DNA of 22,839 bases from CAZRCZ01 sp964598765 (GCA_964598765.1 CAZRCZ010000037.1:1-22839); one strand, 5' to 3'. Positions 7,403 through 14,584 are shown, counted from the stretch's first letter. Program-made: numbers and translations. The notes: generated by a model from the sequence alone, not told the origin.

Positions 7403-9085
7403 TTAGGACGTCACCGCCCCCTCCGACGCCGAGCGGACGCATATGGCGTATTTGTGGAGGACGCCCCGTTTTTCGCGCGGTTCGGGGAGGGACCAACTCT
7501 TTTTGCGTTTGGCGAGTTCCGCGTTGGTAATATCCATGGACACCTTCCGCGCATCGGCGTCAATCGTGACCGCGTCGCCGTCGCGGACGAACGCAATCGG
7601 TCCGCCGACCCATGCCTCGGGCGCGACGTGGCCGACGACCAAACCGTGTGTCCCGCCGGAGAATCGCCCGTCGGTGATCAGCCCGACTTTTTCGCCCAGC
7701 CCCTGACCGACCAGCGCGGCGGTGACGGCGAGCATCTCGCGCATCCCCGGCCCGCCGACCGGTCCCTCGCCGCGAATCACGACGACGTCCCCCGGTTTGA
7801 TTTTGCGTTTTTCAATCGCCTCGAAGCACGCCTCCTCGCTGTCGAAAACGCGCGCCGGTCCGGTCATCGCGCGCACCTTGAGTCCGGCCACCTTGCAGAC
7901 GCTCCCTTCGGGGGCGAGGTTCCCCTTGAGAATGACGATGTGCCCCGTCGGATAGATCGGTTTGTCGAGCGGCATGATGACCTGTTGCTTGCGCGAGTAA
8001 ATGCTCCGGACTTTTTTCAGATTCTCGCCGATCGTCGCGCCGGCGCAGGTGAGACAGTCGCCGTGGATGAGTCCGGCGTCGAGCAACGCCTTTAGGACCG
8101 GGGGCGTTCCTCCGGCGCGATGCAGGTCGTTCATCACCCATTTTCCACTCGGCTTGAGATCGGCCAGATGCGGAATTTTTTCGCCGAGGCGCTGGAAATC
8201 GTCGAGCGTCCATTTCACTTCGGCCTCGCGCGCGATTGCCATCAAATGAAGAATCGCGTTGGTCGAGCCGCCGAGCGCGAGGACGAGCGTGTAGGCGTTT
8301 TCGAGCGACTTGCGCGTGATGATGTCGCGCGGGCGGATGTTGCGCTCGATCAATTTCAGCAAAACTTTTCCCGCGAGAAACGCCTCGCGCTCCTTGGCCG
8401 CCGAGACGGCGGGATTGGTCGCGTCATAGGGGAGGCTCATTCCCATTGCCTCAATCGCGGAACTCATGGTGTTGGCGGTATACATTCCGCCGCAGGCTCC
8501 GGGACCGGGACACGCCTCGCACTCGACGCGGAAAACTCCCGCCTCGCTCAGTTTGCCCCCCTGATGCTGGCCGACCGCCTCGAAGATCGAAACGATGTCT
8601 ATTTCCTCGCCGCTCTCGCCGTAGCCCGGCATGATGCTCCCGCCATAGACGAATATTGAGGGGACGTTCAACCGCGCCATGGCCATGACGCATCCGGGCA
8701 TGTTCTTGTCGCAACCGCCGAAGGCGAGGACGCCGTCGTGGTTCATGCCGCCGGAGACGATCTCGATACAGTCGGCGATGGTTTCGCGCGAGACCAGACT
8801 GTAGCGCATTCCCTGATGCCCCATCATGATGCCGTCCGACGCGGTCGGCGCGCCGAATATCTGCGGGACGCCGCCGCCGGCGCGGATGCCCTCGATTCCC
8901 TTGCGCGCGAGGCGATCCAGATGGGCGTTGCAAGGGGTGATGTCGCTGAAAAGCGAAGCGACGCCGATCATCGGGCGGGTGAAATCCTCGTCGAGAAATC
9001 CGACCGCGCGCAACATGCCGCGATTGGGCGCGCGGCTGATTCCTTCGGTGGTCAAACGGCTTTTTAATTTTTCCCGTGTCGACAT
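7403..9085 (-). CDS. ilvD: Dihydroxy-acid dehydratase IlvD
   Basis: This 560-residue enzyme dehydrates 2,3-dihydroxy-isovalerate and 2,3-dihydroxy-3-methylvalerate, the penultimate step of valine/isoleucine synthesis in the cytosol. Length matches the family. The iron-sulphur cysteine motifs are visible: TPCNAHL (Cys52), GGCDKNMPGC (Cys125/Cys132, first IlvD/Edd signature) and CPGPGACGG (Cys198). Also present are GGSTNAILHLMAIA and the C-terminal TDGRFSGGTHGLVVGHVAPEA signature. The protein ends in the family-typical KYA...SASEGAVTS. A strong SD AGGAGG lies 11 nt before the ATG. No other ilv gene is adjacent, so it stands apart from a branched-chain operon. A leader hairpin lies directly upstream of the SD. 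Plus-strand frames opposite are shadows. Confidence 0.97.
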   Translation of the reverse strand: MSTREKLKSRLTTEGISRAPNRGMLRAVGFLDEDFTRPMIGVASLFSDITPCNAHLDRLARKGIEGIRAGGGVPQIFGAPTASDGIMMGHQGMRYSLVSRETIADCIEIVSGGMNHDGVLAFGGCDKNMPGCVMAMARLNVPSIFVYGGSIMPGYGESGEEIDIVSIFEAVGQHQGGKLSEAGVFRVECEACPGPGACGGMYTANTMSSAIEAMGMSLPYDATNPAVSAAKEREAFLAGKVLLKLIERNIRPRDIITRKSLENAYTLVLALGGSTNAILHLMAIAREAEVKWTLDDFQRLGEKIPHLADLKPSGKWVMNDLHRAGGTPPVLKALLDAGLIHGDCLTCAGATIGENLKKVRSIYSRKQQVIMPLDKPIYPTGHIVILKGNLAPEGSVCKVAGLKVRAMTGPARVFDSEEACFEAIEKRKIKPGDVVVIRGEGPVGGPGMREMLAVTAALVGQGLGEKVGLITDGRFSGGTHGLVVGHVAPEAWVGGPIAFVRDGDAVTIDADARKVSMDITNAELAKRKKSWSLPEPREKRGVLHKYAICVRSASEGAVTS

Positions 9086-9096
9086 TTTTCTTTTAT

Positions 9097-9123
9097 CCTC
9101 CTCGAATTGCCCCCTTTGGGCAA
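9097..9123 (-). promoter_or_regulatory. ilvD leader: AGGAGG ribosome binding site with a hairpin just upstream
   Basis: The SD AGGAGG is at 9097-9102. Immediately 5' of it on the minus strand is a perfect 6-bp hairpin, TTGCCC / GGGCAA with a 5-nt loop (9107-9123), preceded by a T-run. There is no Leu/Val/Ile-rich leader peptide, so classical attenuation is not supported. The hairpin may be incidental. Confidence 0.5.
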
Positions 9124-9162
9124 AAAACCTTGGCGCCCTTCATTTTTCATTCGGACATTCGA

Positions 9163-9342
9163 CAGACCGAAGGTCTGATCCATCGTAGCCGAGGGCAACG
9201 CCCTCGGTCGGTTATCTTAAAGGGGAGGTCGCCCTGAAAGGGCATTCCAAAATTGGGTCACCTCTTCAGGGTGAAAATGGATGGAACGCCCAAGCTCCGA
9301 GGGCGATGCCCTCGGCTACGATGGCGCGGCCCTACAGGCCGC
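9163..9342. repeat. Hairpin cluster with a 145-bp element bounded by 28-bp inverted repeats
   Basis: The segments 9180-9207 and 9297-9324 are inverted copies, 27 of 28 matching. Each is itself palindromic around CGAGGGC..GCCCTCG. Flanking hairpins are CAGACC gaa GGTCTG (9163-9177) and GCGGCC ctaca GGCCGC (9326-9342). No coding frame is convincing. The layout looks like a MITE-like or REP-type element lying between ilvD and the Lon-SB gene, a 298-nt gap that it almost fills. The last hairpin is 41 nt after the Lon-SB stop but has no T-run. Confidence 0.75.
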
Positions 9343-9383
9343 TTCTGTTTGGAAGCCGGACAAATTTGGCGCACATCACGGTA

Positions 9384-10049
9384 TCACTCCTCTTCCAAAA
9401 CTTCCTCGGCGACTTCGCTTCTTTCTTCGAGTTGCGCCAAAATCCTTCGAACCTGCACCAGCACGAGCTTGAGCCGCCGAAGCGGATTCAACTCCTCGAT
9501 CAGCGACTGGCGATCATACGCGTCCACCGCGACCAACGCCGCGAGCAAGTCCGCCGTGACCGCCGGATGCGGATGCGCCGACCATGCCCCCTGCAATGGC
9601 TCGCGCAACGAGGGGAGCAATCTCCCCAACTGTCGGCATGAGTCGGACAATTCCCTCTGGATGGCCGAAATTTCGGAGCGAAGATGGTCAATCGGGGCGT
9701 CGCGCAAAACGGCCACCCGCCCGACCCGGAACGGCTCGCTGGCGTATTCCTCCACCAGCCGGACGCGATAAAACCCCTCCAGCACGATGTTGTATCGCCC
9801 GTCGTTCAGCCGCTCGTGATCCACGATCTTGCCGACGCCGAAGGTTTTATGGATCGGCGGACGGCCGAAATAATCCTTTTGCCACCCCTCGCGCAACAGC
9901 GCGATGCCGATCATGCGGTCGCCTTGGAGCGACCGGGCGATCATGTTCCGGTAACGCGGCTCGAAAATATGGAGCGGCAAAAGCGATTTGGGAAAGAGCG
10001 TCGCGTTGGGAAGCGGAAAAATGGGCAGATCGAGAAAATCGGGGATCAT
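9384..10049 (-). CDS. Stand-alone Lon substrate-binding (LON N-terminal, PUA-like) domain protein
   Basis: This is a 221-residue cytosolic protein. Residues 5-115 match the LON-SB fold: LPIFPLPNATLFPKSLLPLHIFEPRYRNMI, then GIALLREGW, a GVGKIVDHERLNDGRYNIVLEG strand pair and FYRVRLVEEY. Residues 120-221 are helical and charged, as in the helical extension of Lon N-domains. There is no AAA ATPase or Ser-Lys protease domain, so it is not Lon itself. Such stand-alone proteins are common and poorly characterised; roles in substrate recognition or proteostasis are suggested by homology only. The start is an ATG without a clear SD. It is followed by a 298-nt repeat-filled gap before ilvD. Confidence 0.9.
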   Translation of the reverse strand: MIPDFLDLPIFPLPNATLFPKSLLPLHIFEPRYRNMIARSLQGDRMIGIALLREGWQKDYFGRPPIHKTFGVGKIVDHERLNDGRYNIVLEGFYRVRLVEEYASEPFRVGRVAVLRDAPIDHLRSEISAIQRELSDSCRQLGRLLPSLREPLQGAWSAHPHPAVTADLLAALVAVDAYDRQSLIEELNPLRRLKLVLVQVRRILAQLEERSEVAEEVLEEE

Positions 10050-10154
10050 CCGGTGTTCTTTCGTCGGTTTCGAGGTTCAGAGTTTATATGCAAATCTCAA
10101 ATCCAGACAACCAAAATCCCGCTTGTTGCGGCAAGGGGGCGTGGTCCTTGATTC

Positions 10155-10418
10155 GCGTCCCGTCAGGGACGCAATGATCATAGCCCAGCCTGCAAGGCTG
10201 GGTTTTGAGTTTCCCTCCACGGGCCTGAGTGCCGTAGGCACGATTCATGGGATTTATTGAATGCGTCCGCTGTTTTTTTCAATCGTACCTACGGGACTTG
10301 GGATCTTTCTAATCGCCGGTTTTTCGTGCCCAAGATTTCATCTTGGGCTATTTTCGGTCGTCCCTCCGGGACTCGGATTATTTCATTTCCTCTTTCGGTT
10401 TCCCAAGACTGCCTCTTG
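10155..10418. repeat. Cluster of six short perfect palindromes
   Basis: The hairpins are GCGTCCC gtca GGGACGC (10155-10172), CCCAGCC tgcaa GGCTGGG (10184-10202), GTGCC gta GGCAC (10229-10241), GCCCAAGA tttca TCTTGGGC (10328-10348), GTCCC tcc GGGAC (10360-10372) and CAAGA ctgcc TCTTG (10404-10418). A decayed one lies near 10285. All have 3-5-nt loops and spacings of 10-90 nt. Similar mini-hairpin modules are frequent in intergenic DNA of PVC and related bacteria (recollection). They have no known product. Confidence 0.85.
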
Positions 10419-10421
10419 CGG

Positions 10422-10500
10422 AAATTCGGGGACTGGCTCGCGGGGGTTCATGTGGCACAGCCCCCTCGGCTGTGTCTCCACGTGCCTGTCCCACGAATTT
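10422..10500. repeat. GGGGACTGGCTCGCGG palindrome, copy 1, interrupted by another hairpin module
   Basis: The left arm 10422-10443 and right arm 10478-10500 form an imperfect long palindrome (AAATTCg...GGGAC.GGC paired with GCC.GTCCC...cGAATTT). Uninterrupted copies lie at 13166-13216 and 13427-13478. Here the loop is enlarged by the CACAGCC/GGCTGTG module at 10451-10474. Confidence 0.8.
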
Positions 10501-10581
10501 CCGCATTCCCGTGGCCGATTTGTTGCCGTGAGATACGGGTGCATTTCACTTTTCCGCCGGAGAAGGGTGGTCCACGCCAAG

Positions 10582-10648
10582 GAGGACGCCAACGGCGTCC
10601 CGCAACCAAGCCCAAGGTTGCCGCGCGGAGCGAGGCTACCTTGGGTCC
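10582..10648 (+). repeat. 67-bp direct repeat, copy 1
   Basis: It matches 10849-10915 at 64 of 67 positions. It contains GGACGCC aac GGCGTCC and a CCCAAGGT...ACCTTGGG arm pair around a CGGAGCGAGG core, so it is two hairpins in tandem. Confidence 0.9.
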
Positions 10649-10663
10649 GTGCCCCTGCCGATT

Positions 10664-10724
10664 CAACCTTGAAAAGGTTGCGCAAAAACGATGCTCGATT
10701 CCGCAACACGCCTTGGGGTTGCGG
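10664..10724. repeat. Two further hairpins between the 67-bp repeats
   Basis: CAACCTT gaa AAGGTTG (10664-10680) and CCGCAAC...GTTGCGG (10701-10724) are perfect 7-bp stems. A related CAACCCC aaac GGGGTTG lies at 10932-10949. Confidence 0.8.
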
Positions 10725-10848
10725 AAAATCCGAAACCCCGAACCCAAGGTCGCCGCGTTGGGTCAACCATGGGCTGAAATCCGGGATCGCCTTGGCGTCC
10801 TTCGCAATTTGTGGCGCGGGCGTCCCGCCTGCGGAAGTCGAAGGGAAT

Positions 10849-10915
10849 GAGGACGCCAACGGCGTCCCGCATCAAAGCCCAAGGTTGCCGAGCGGAGCGA
10901 GGCTACCTTGGGTCC
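10849..10915 (+). repeat. 67-bp direct repeat, copy 2
   Basis: It has three mismatches to 10582-10648 and lies in the same orientation, 200 bp further on. It is followed at 10932-10949 by a perfect 7-bp CAACCCC/GGGGTTG hairpin. Confidence 0.9.
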
Positions 10916-11305
10916 CAGACGCCAACCGCCCCAACCCCAAACGGGGTTGCGGAATTCCCTAGATTATCGAAAGGAATTTTCTTCATCCGTCCCACCCGCG
11001 CCCATCCGTGTCCAATCCTGTAAATCCCGTTCACCCTGTCTATTATTCTCTTTCTTCATCCGTCCGATCCGCGTGTCTCCGTGTCCAATTCCTCAAACTG
11101 CATTCTACAGTCCACAATCAATCAGTCCGCCCCCTCGCCTCGCCTTGTAATTCCCCAACCTTCGTGGTAGAAACAAATCTGATCAGGGAACAAGAAGCGA
11201 CGGAACTAATCTCCTTCAAATGAGCCCATAGCGAATTACTTTTATAGAAAACGTCCCCAGTCCTCCCGGATTAAGGAAAGGGAAGAAAAACCAACTCCGA
11301 AGGAC

Positions 11306-11325
11306 CGCACCACAATGATAGTGCG
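11306..11325 (-). terminator. Possible terminator of the AAA ATPase gene
   Basis: CGCACTA / TGGTGCG forms a 7-bp stem with one G-U and a 6-nt loop, 14 nt after the stop on the minus strand. A T-run (GGTTTTTC) follows about 13 nt later, too far for a textbook intrinsic terminator. Confidence 0.35.
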
Positions 11326-11339
11326 AAAGAAGGCCTACG

Positions 11340-12650
11340 TTATCCTCCACTGGACGGGTGCCTACGTCGCCACATTTCATTTACTTCGCTTTGAGCGTTA
11401 GCATAGATTGAAGGCCTGAGATCGACATATCTCTTGAACATATTGTTTCTAAATCTTACTATGCCTCTTTTGTGATTTGGAGGTACAAGTAGAACTTCAC
11501 CATAGTCGCGTTTCAAAAGATTCCGCTTTGACTCTGAAGGATTACTTACGCCCAATTTCTTGCATAGCGGATAAATCTCGCTTAATGGAATATCATCATC
11601 GCTCCATTTAGCAAGTAGCCGTAATACCATCTCCCGTGGATATGAGTCTCGGACGGATGATCGATATATATCAGAAAAATGTTGAGCGAATGTATTCACC
11701 GGCAATCCCATTATAGAGTGTTCTACGTGATCAAACAAAACAGCCGGACTCCCGGAGTCCCAAGCCCGCACCAAGGCGTCCTGACCCAAGACGTGAATAA
11801 ACCATGGATAGCCTCCAGCGGCCGAGACGAGCCGAGTTTTCGCTTCCTTTTCAAACGATATAGTTGTTCCCTTTTCCCTAAGAACCTTTTCGGCATTCGC
11901 TATGATATCATTTAGCTCCTCATCAAGCATCGGATCTATCTGCACTCCGCGGACATTTCGTTCAAGCGATACATGGTCCGCGAGGAGCGCTGAAATGTTG
12001 TGCGCAATTCCGATCAGGGTAAACTTCACATCTGTGGATGAGGTATTCTTTATCAGACCAGCAAGTCCTGCCGTATTCTTCATTCTATCAAGTTCATCAA
12101 TGATAATTAAGATGCGTCGACCCGTGCGCTTTCGCGCCGAATTAAGGGCGCTTGAAAGCTGATCCTCAAGATTCAGTCTTGTGAAACCTTGATGTCGCTT
12201 CCGCTCAGTGGTCTGTCTGTCCTCCAACTTTAGTACCTTTAGGTCAATGGAAGCGGTCTGCATGTGGGAGGTCATCTCGTACGACGCATCCGTATCGCGC
12301 GTTATCTGTTCAAGTCGATTTATAATGCGCTGTAAGAGTTGATCGCTGTTCTCAATACTATCGGAACAATCGACCCAGACGACGCAAAACACATCGCTAA
12401 GTGGTAACGCGTAGCCAGTGAGGTTGAGGTGCTGGAATATAGCGTTGTTACCCTCAGCTATTAAGTGCAACTGCTTGCCTAGGCTTGTTTTTCCTAATCC
12501 TCGATCCCCATAAATAACCGGACAAGAACCTTCGGATCTGAGCGCGTCCGCAAGCTGTTTGATCTGTTTTTTGCGACCGACAAAAGCGACTGGATCTGTA
12601 ATATGTGAGTTAGGCTTAAATGCGTTAATGATAATATCTCGATTGGACAT
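11340..12650 (-). CDS. Orphan AAA (AAA_16/ORC-like) ATPase, lower-GC island
   Basis: This 436-residue ATPase has Walker A GDRGLGKTS (48-56), Walker B ILIIIDELDR (180-189), a sensor-1-like FTLIGIAHN (210-218) and GGYPWFIHVLGQ (279-290), a motif shared by ORC/Cdc6-like and STAND-related ATPases. Residues about 330-436 look like a winged-helix or lid region (REMVLRLLAKW...NLLKRDYGEVL...GIVRFRNNMFKRYVDL). It has no signal peptide or TM, so it acts in the cytosol. Base and codon use are clearly less GC-rich than ilvD or dprA, and repeat-dense DNA flanks it on both sides, suggesting horizontal acquisition. No partner nuclease, protease or transposase is adjacent. Defence or mobile-element roles are conceivable but unsupported. 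SD AGGAGAGG and a near-consensus promoter fix the start. Confidence 0.85.
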   Translation of the reverse strand: MSNRDIIINAFKPNSHITDPVAFVGRKKQIKQLADALRSEGSCPVIYGDRGLGKTSLGKQLHLIAEGNNAIFQHLNLTGYALPLSDVFCVVWVDCSDSIENSDQLLQRIINRLEQITRDTDASYEMTSHMQTASIDLKVLKLEDRQTTERKRHQGFTRLNLEDQLSSALNSARKRTGRRILIIIDELDRMKNTAGLAGLIKNTSSTDVKFTLIGIAHNISALLADHVSLERNVRGVQIDPMLDEELNDIIANAEKVLREKGTTISFEKEAKTRLVSAAGGYPWFIHVLGQDALVRAWDSGSPAVLFDHVEHSIMGLPVNTFAQHFSDIYRSSVRDSYPREMVLRLLAKWSDDDIPLSEIYPLCKKLGVSNPSESKRNLLKRDYGEVLLVPPNHKRGIVRFRNNMFKRYVDLRPSIYANAQSEVNEMWRRRHPSSGG

Positions 12651-12663
12651 TTGAGAAGGCGAT

Positions 12664-12671
12664 CCTCTCCT
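12664..12671 (-). promoter_or_regulatory. Ribosome binding site AGGAGAGG of the AAA ATPase
   Basis: A strong SD-like motif lies 13 nt before the ATG at 12650, a rather long spacing. No alternative in-frame start exists between them. Confidence 0.6.
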
Positions 12672-12691
12672 AAACCATATCTGATTAGATA

Positions 12692-12719
12692 ATTGTAGTG
12701 TTTAATTTGTTCTTGTCAA
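12692..12719 (-). promoter_or_regulatory. Sigma70-like promoter of the AAA ATPase
   Basis: Perfect -35 TTGACA (12714-12719), 16-nt AT-rich spacer and -10 TACAAT (12692-12697), giving a leader of about 35 nt. This is the best promoter match in the window and supports monocistronic expression. Confidence 0.7.
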
Positions 12720-12813
12720 GGGCGAATGCTTCTTACAAGCTCACAAGGGTGCATCTCCCCGGGACCAGCTAGAGTAGGGAACTGGCGCAGTGGCGTGTGA
12801 GGCTCGGCAACCT

Positions 12814-12845
12814 GGGCAACCGGGGACGGGCAATCGGGGCCGGGG
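12814..12845 (+). other. G-quadruplex-forming motif
   Basis: There are five G-tracts of 3-4 with loops of 5, 2, 5 and 2 nt: GGG-N5-GGGG-N2-GGG-N5-GGGG-N2-GGGG. The motif is a 14-bp tandem repeat (GGGCAACCGGGGAC then GGGCAATCGGGGCC) plus an extra tract. It lies between the divergent ATPase and hisC genes, about 95 nt upstream of the ATPase promoter's -35. Confidence 0.7.
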
Positions 12846-13165
12846 ACCTCAAAAGTAAATCAGCTTCAGTCTCGCGTCCTCCGATCCCCCCCTTTCCTGT
12901 CCCTTCCGCCCAAGCTCGAACCTATTTCCCGGCCGTTCCCCCCGATCCATCTGCGACATCGAAATCGTTTTGCGCTCATTTGCGGCTTTTTCGGCTGAAA
13001 GTCGTCTCATTTTTCGATCCATTTCGCGCCCATAAGAGCCTCCAAGGGAGTGCCCTCACAATCTCCTTCCGGACTATCATCTCCTCATGCAATCTCCTCG
13101 CCCCTTTTTCACTCTACCTAATCTGCGTCATTGGCGAAATCTGCGGATGATTTCCTTCTTTGGAC

Positions 13166-13216
13166 ATTCAGGGATCGGCTCGCGGGGGTTCGTCCGCGTG
13201 CCTGTCCCACGAATTT
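13166..13216. repeat. GGGA..GGCTCGCGGG palindrome, copy 2
   Basis: An uninterrupted 51-bp imperfect palindrome with ATTC...GAATTT ends and a CGCGG..CCGCG core. It shares both arms with 10422-10500 and 13427-13478. Confidence 0.85.
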
Positions 13217-13426
13217 CATTTATGAGACCGGTCCTTGGCGCTCTTGGCGACTTGGCGGTTCAAATTTCCACGCCGCAACCGCTTTTCAATCAACATTCCT
13301 CGCCAAAAAGTGTGTCAAAAAATGGGTTCGTTTGGTCAATGATGCAGTCTGCCCTCTCCCAACTCTCCGGACATCCGGTTGATTCCCCCCATCCCTTTCA
13401 AAATTGGCTTCGTTTCGCAATTTTAG

Positions 13427-13478
13427 AAATTCAGGGGATGGCTCGCGGGGCTCGTCCGCGCACCTGTCCCCCGAATTT
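13427..13478. repeat. GGGA..GGCTCGCGGG palindrome, copy 3
   Basis: A 52-bp imperfect palindrome, the best-paired copy, with AAATTC.GGGGA..GG and CC..TCCCC.GAATTT arms. It lies 56 bp before the hisC start, so it would sit in the hisC promoter or leader region. Confidence 0.85.
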
Positions 13479-13534
13479 CCCTTTTCCGCTGGATTTTTTT
13501 TCTCCGCGCGGGGAACATCGCCGGAATTCCGACC

Positions 13535-14575
13535 ATGCCCTTTTCACCCAATCCGCTTCTCCAATCCTTGCATCCCTACATTCCCGGCGAACAGCCGCAG
13601 GAGGCGGGATTCATCAAACTCAACACCAATGAATTACCTTATCCCGCCGCGCCGGAGGTTTTGGAGGCGATCCGCCGCGCGGCGACCGACGACATCCGGC
13701 TTTACCCTTCCCCCCGATGCGACACGCTCCGGGAACGACTGGCGCGCCACCATGGGGTCCAACCCGAAAACATCTTTGTCGGCAATGGATCGGACGAAGT
13801 GCTTCGGCTTCTGATCCAAGCCTACGGCGGTCCGGGCAGGGTGGTCGCAACGGTGGAACCAAGCTACTCCCTATTCAAGTCGTTGATACAGGCCAGCGGC
13901 TCAGATAATCAAGTATTTTTACTTAACGAACTAGAGCGGCTTCCCGATTCCCTCTTCGATTCAAGCTGGGACTTGCTCTTATTGCCACTGCCTAATCCGC
14001 CGCTTGGAACCTTCTTTTCCGAACGACAAGTAGAATCACTTGAAAATTCCGGCATCGGACTTATCGTTCTCGACGAAGCCTACATGGATTTCGCCCACGA
14101 TTCAAAGTATAAATACTTTACAAAAATGAGCGTGAAATTTGTCTTAACAAGAACATTTTCAAAGTCGTATGGGTTGGCCGGCCTCCGCGTTGGATACATG
14201 ATTGCGGACCCATCCATCATCCATGAGGTATTGAAAATCGCGGATTCGTATAACGTCAATCGGATAAGCCAAACTGCCGCACTGGCCGCACTCGATGCCC
14301 AGCCCTACTACACCCAAAGAGTGTCGGAAATCTGCCGGGATCGCGATTGGCTCGCCAGCGAGTTAAAAGGACGAGGATTCGAAGTTCCTCCAAGCGAGGC
14401 GAACTTCATCTTCGCCAAGCACAAACAAGCAAAAATACTTTACGAAAGACTAAAGGAAGTAAAAATACTTGTCAGATACTTCGGGGGAAAAGTATTGCCC
14501 GAAGGCATCCGCATCTCCATCGGAACCCGCCCCGAATTGGAGGCGCTCCTAGCGGCCTTGGACACTCTTCTCTGA
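13535..14575 (+). CDS. hisC: Histidinol-phosphate aminotransferase
   Basis: This 346-residue fold-type I PLP enzyme makes histidinol phosphate from imidazole-acetol phosphate and glutamate (histidine synthesis, cytosol). Visible are KLNTNELPYP (28-37), RLYPSP (55-60), VGNGSDEVL (82-90), VLDEAYMDF (178-186), the PLP-lysine motif TFSKSYGLAGLRVGY with Lys210, NRISQTAAL (242-250) and RISIGTRPE (326-334). The usual PNNPTG loop reads PNPPLGT (153-159), so the second Asn, which contacts PLP in the family, is Pro here. The first 110 codons are GC-rich like the neighbours, but from about 13880 to 14480 the gene is much more AT-rich, suggesting a mosaic. No SD is obvious before the ATG. It is away from other his genes and convergent with dprA, 13 nt apart. 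A related aminotransferase role cannot be fully excluded. Confidence 0.92.
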   Translation: MPFSPNPLLQSLHPYIPGEQPQEAGFIKLNTNELPYPAAPEVLEAIRRAATDDIRLYPSPRCDTLRERLARHHGVQPENIFVGNGSDEVLRLLIQAYGGPGRVVATVEPSYSLFKSLIQASGSDNQVFLLNELERLPDSLFDSSWDLLLLPLPNPPLGTFFSERQVESLENSGIGLIVLDEAYMDFAHDSKYKYFTKMSVKFVLTRTFSKSYGLAGLRVGYMIADPSIIHEVLKIADSYNVNRISQTAALAALDAQPYYTQRVSEICRDRDWLASELKGRGFEVPPSEANFIFAKHKQAKILYERLKEVKILVRYFGGKVLPEGIRISIGTRPELEALLAALDTLL

Positions 14576-14584
14576 ACTCTCTCT

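Larger units (their letters stand above)
10050..11339. other. Gene-free, repeat-dense region of 1.29 kb
   Basis: No coding frame here has a plausible protein; plus-strand frames around 10257-10962 merely read through repeats. The contents from left to right are a palindrome cluster (10155-10418), a nested palindrome (10422-10500), two 67-bp direct repeats (10582-10648 and 10849-10915) with hairpins between and after them, and a pyrimidine-rich stretch (about 10980-11135) with diverged TCCGTGTCCAATC units. A lower-GC segment then leads to the ATPase gene. Confidence 0.8.
12720..13534. other. Gene-free region upstream of hisC
   Basis: About 0.8 kb without a convincing gene. It holds the G-quadruplex motif at 12814-12845, palindrome copies 2 and 3 (13166-13216 and 13427-13478), and near 13225-13270 a TTGGCGCTCTTGGCGACTT-type unit. 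A diverged relative of that unit lies near 10790. No clear promoter or SD for hisC could be picked out. Confidence 0.7.

Noticed and set aside
9384..10049. Truncated lon gene (pseudogene)
   Set aside because: The protein ends naturally after a helical extension, and stand-alone LON-SB proteins of about 200 residues are a normal family. No remnant of ATPase or protease domains follows.
10257..10962. Plus-strand frames of about 200-230 residues
   Set aside because: They read through hairpins and direct repeats in three different frames, without a start signal or protein-like composition.
13250..13275. tRNA T-arm-like GGTTCAAATTTCC
   Set aside because: It belongs to a TTGGCG-rich dispersed repeat unit; no acceptor or anticodon arm can be folded around it.
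13166..13478. Insertion sequence bounded by the two palindromes
   Set aside because: The palindromes are in direct orientation, there is no transposase frame between them, and no target duplication was seen.
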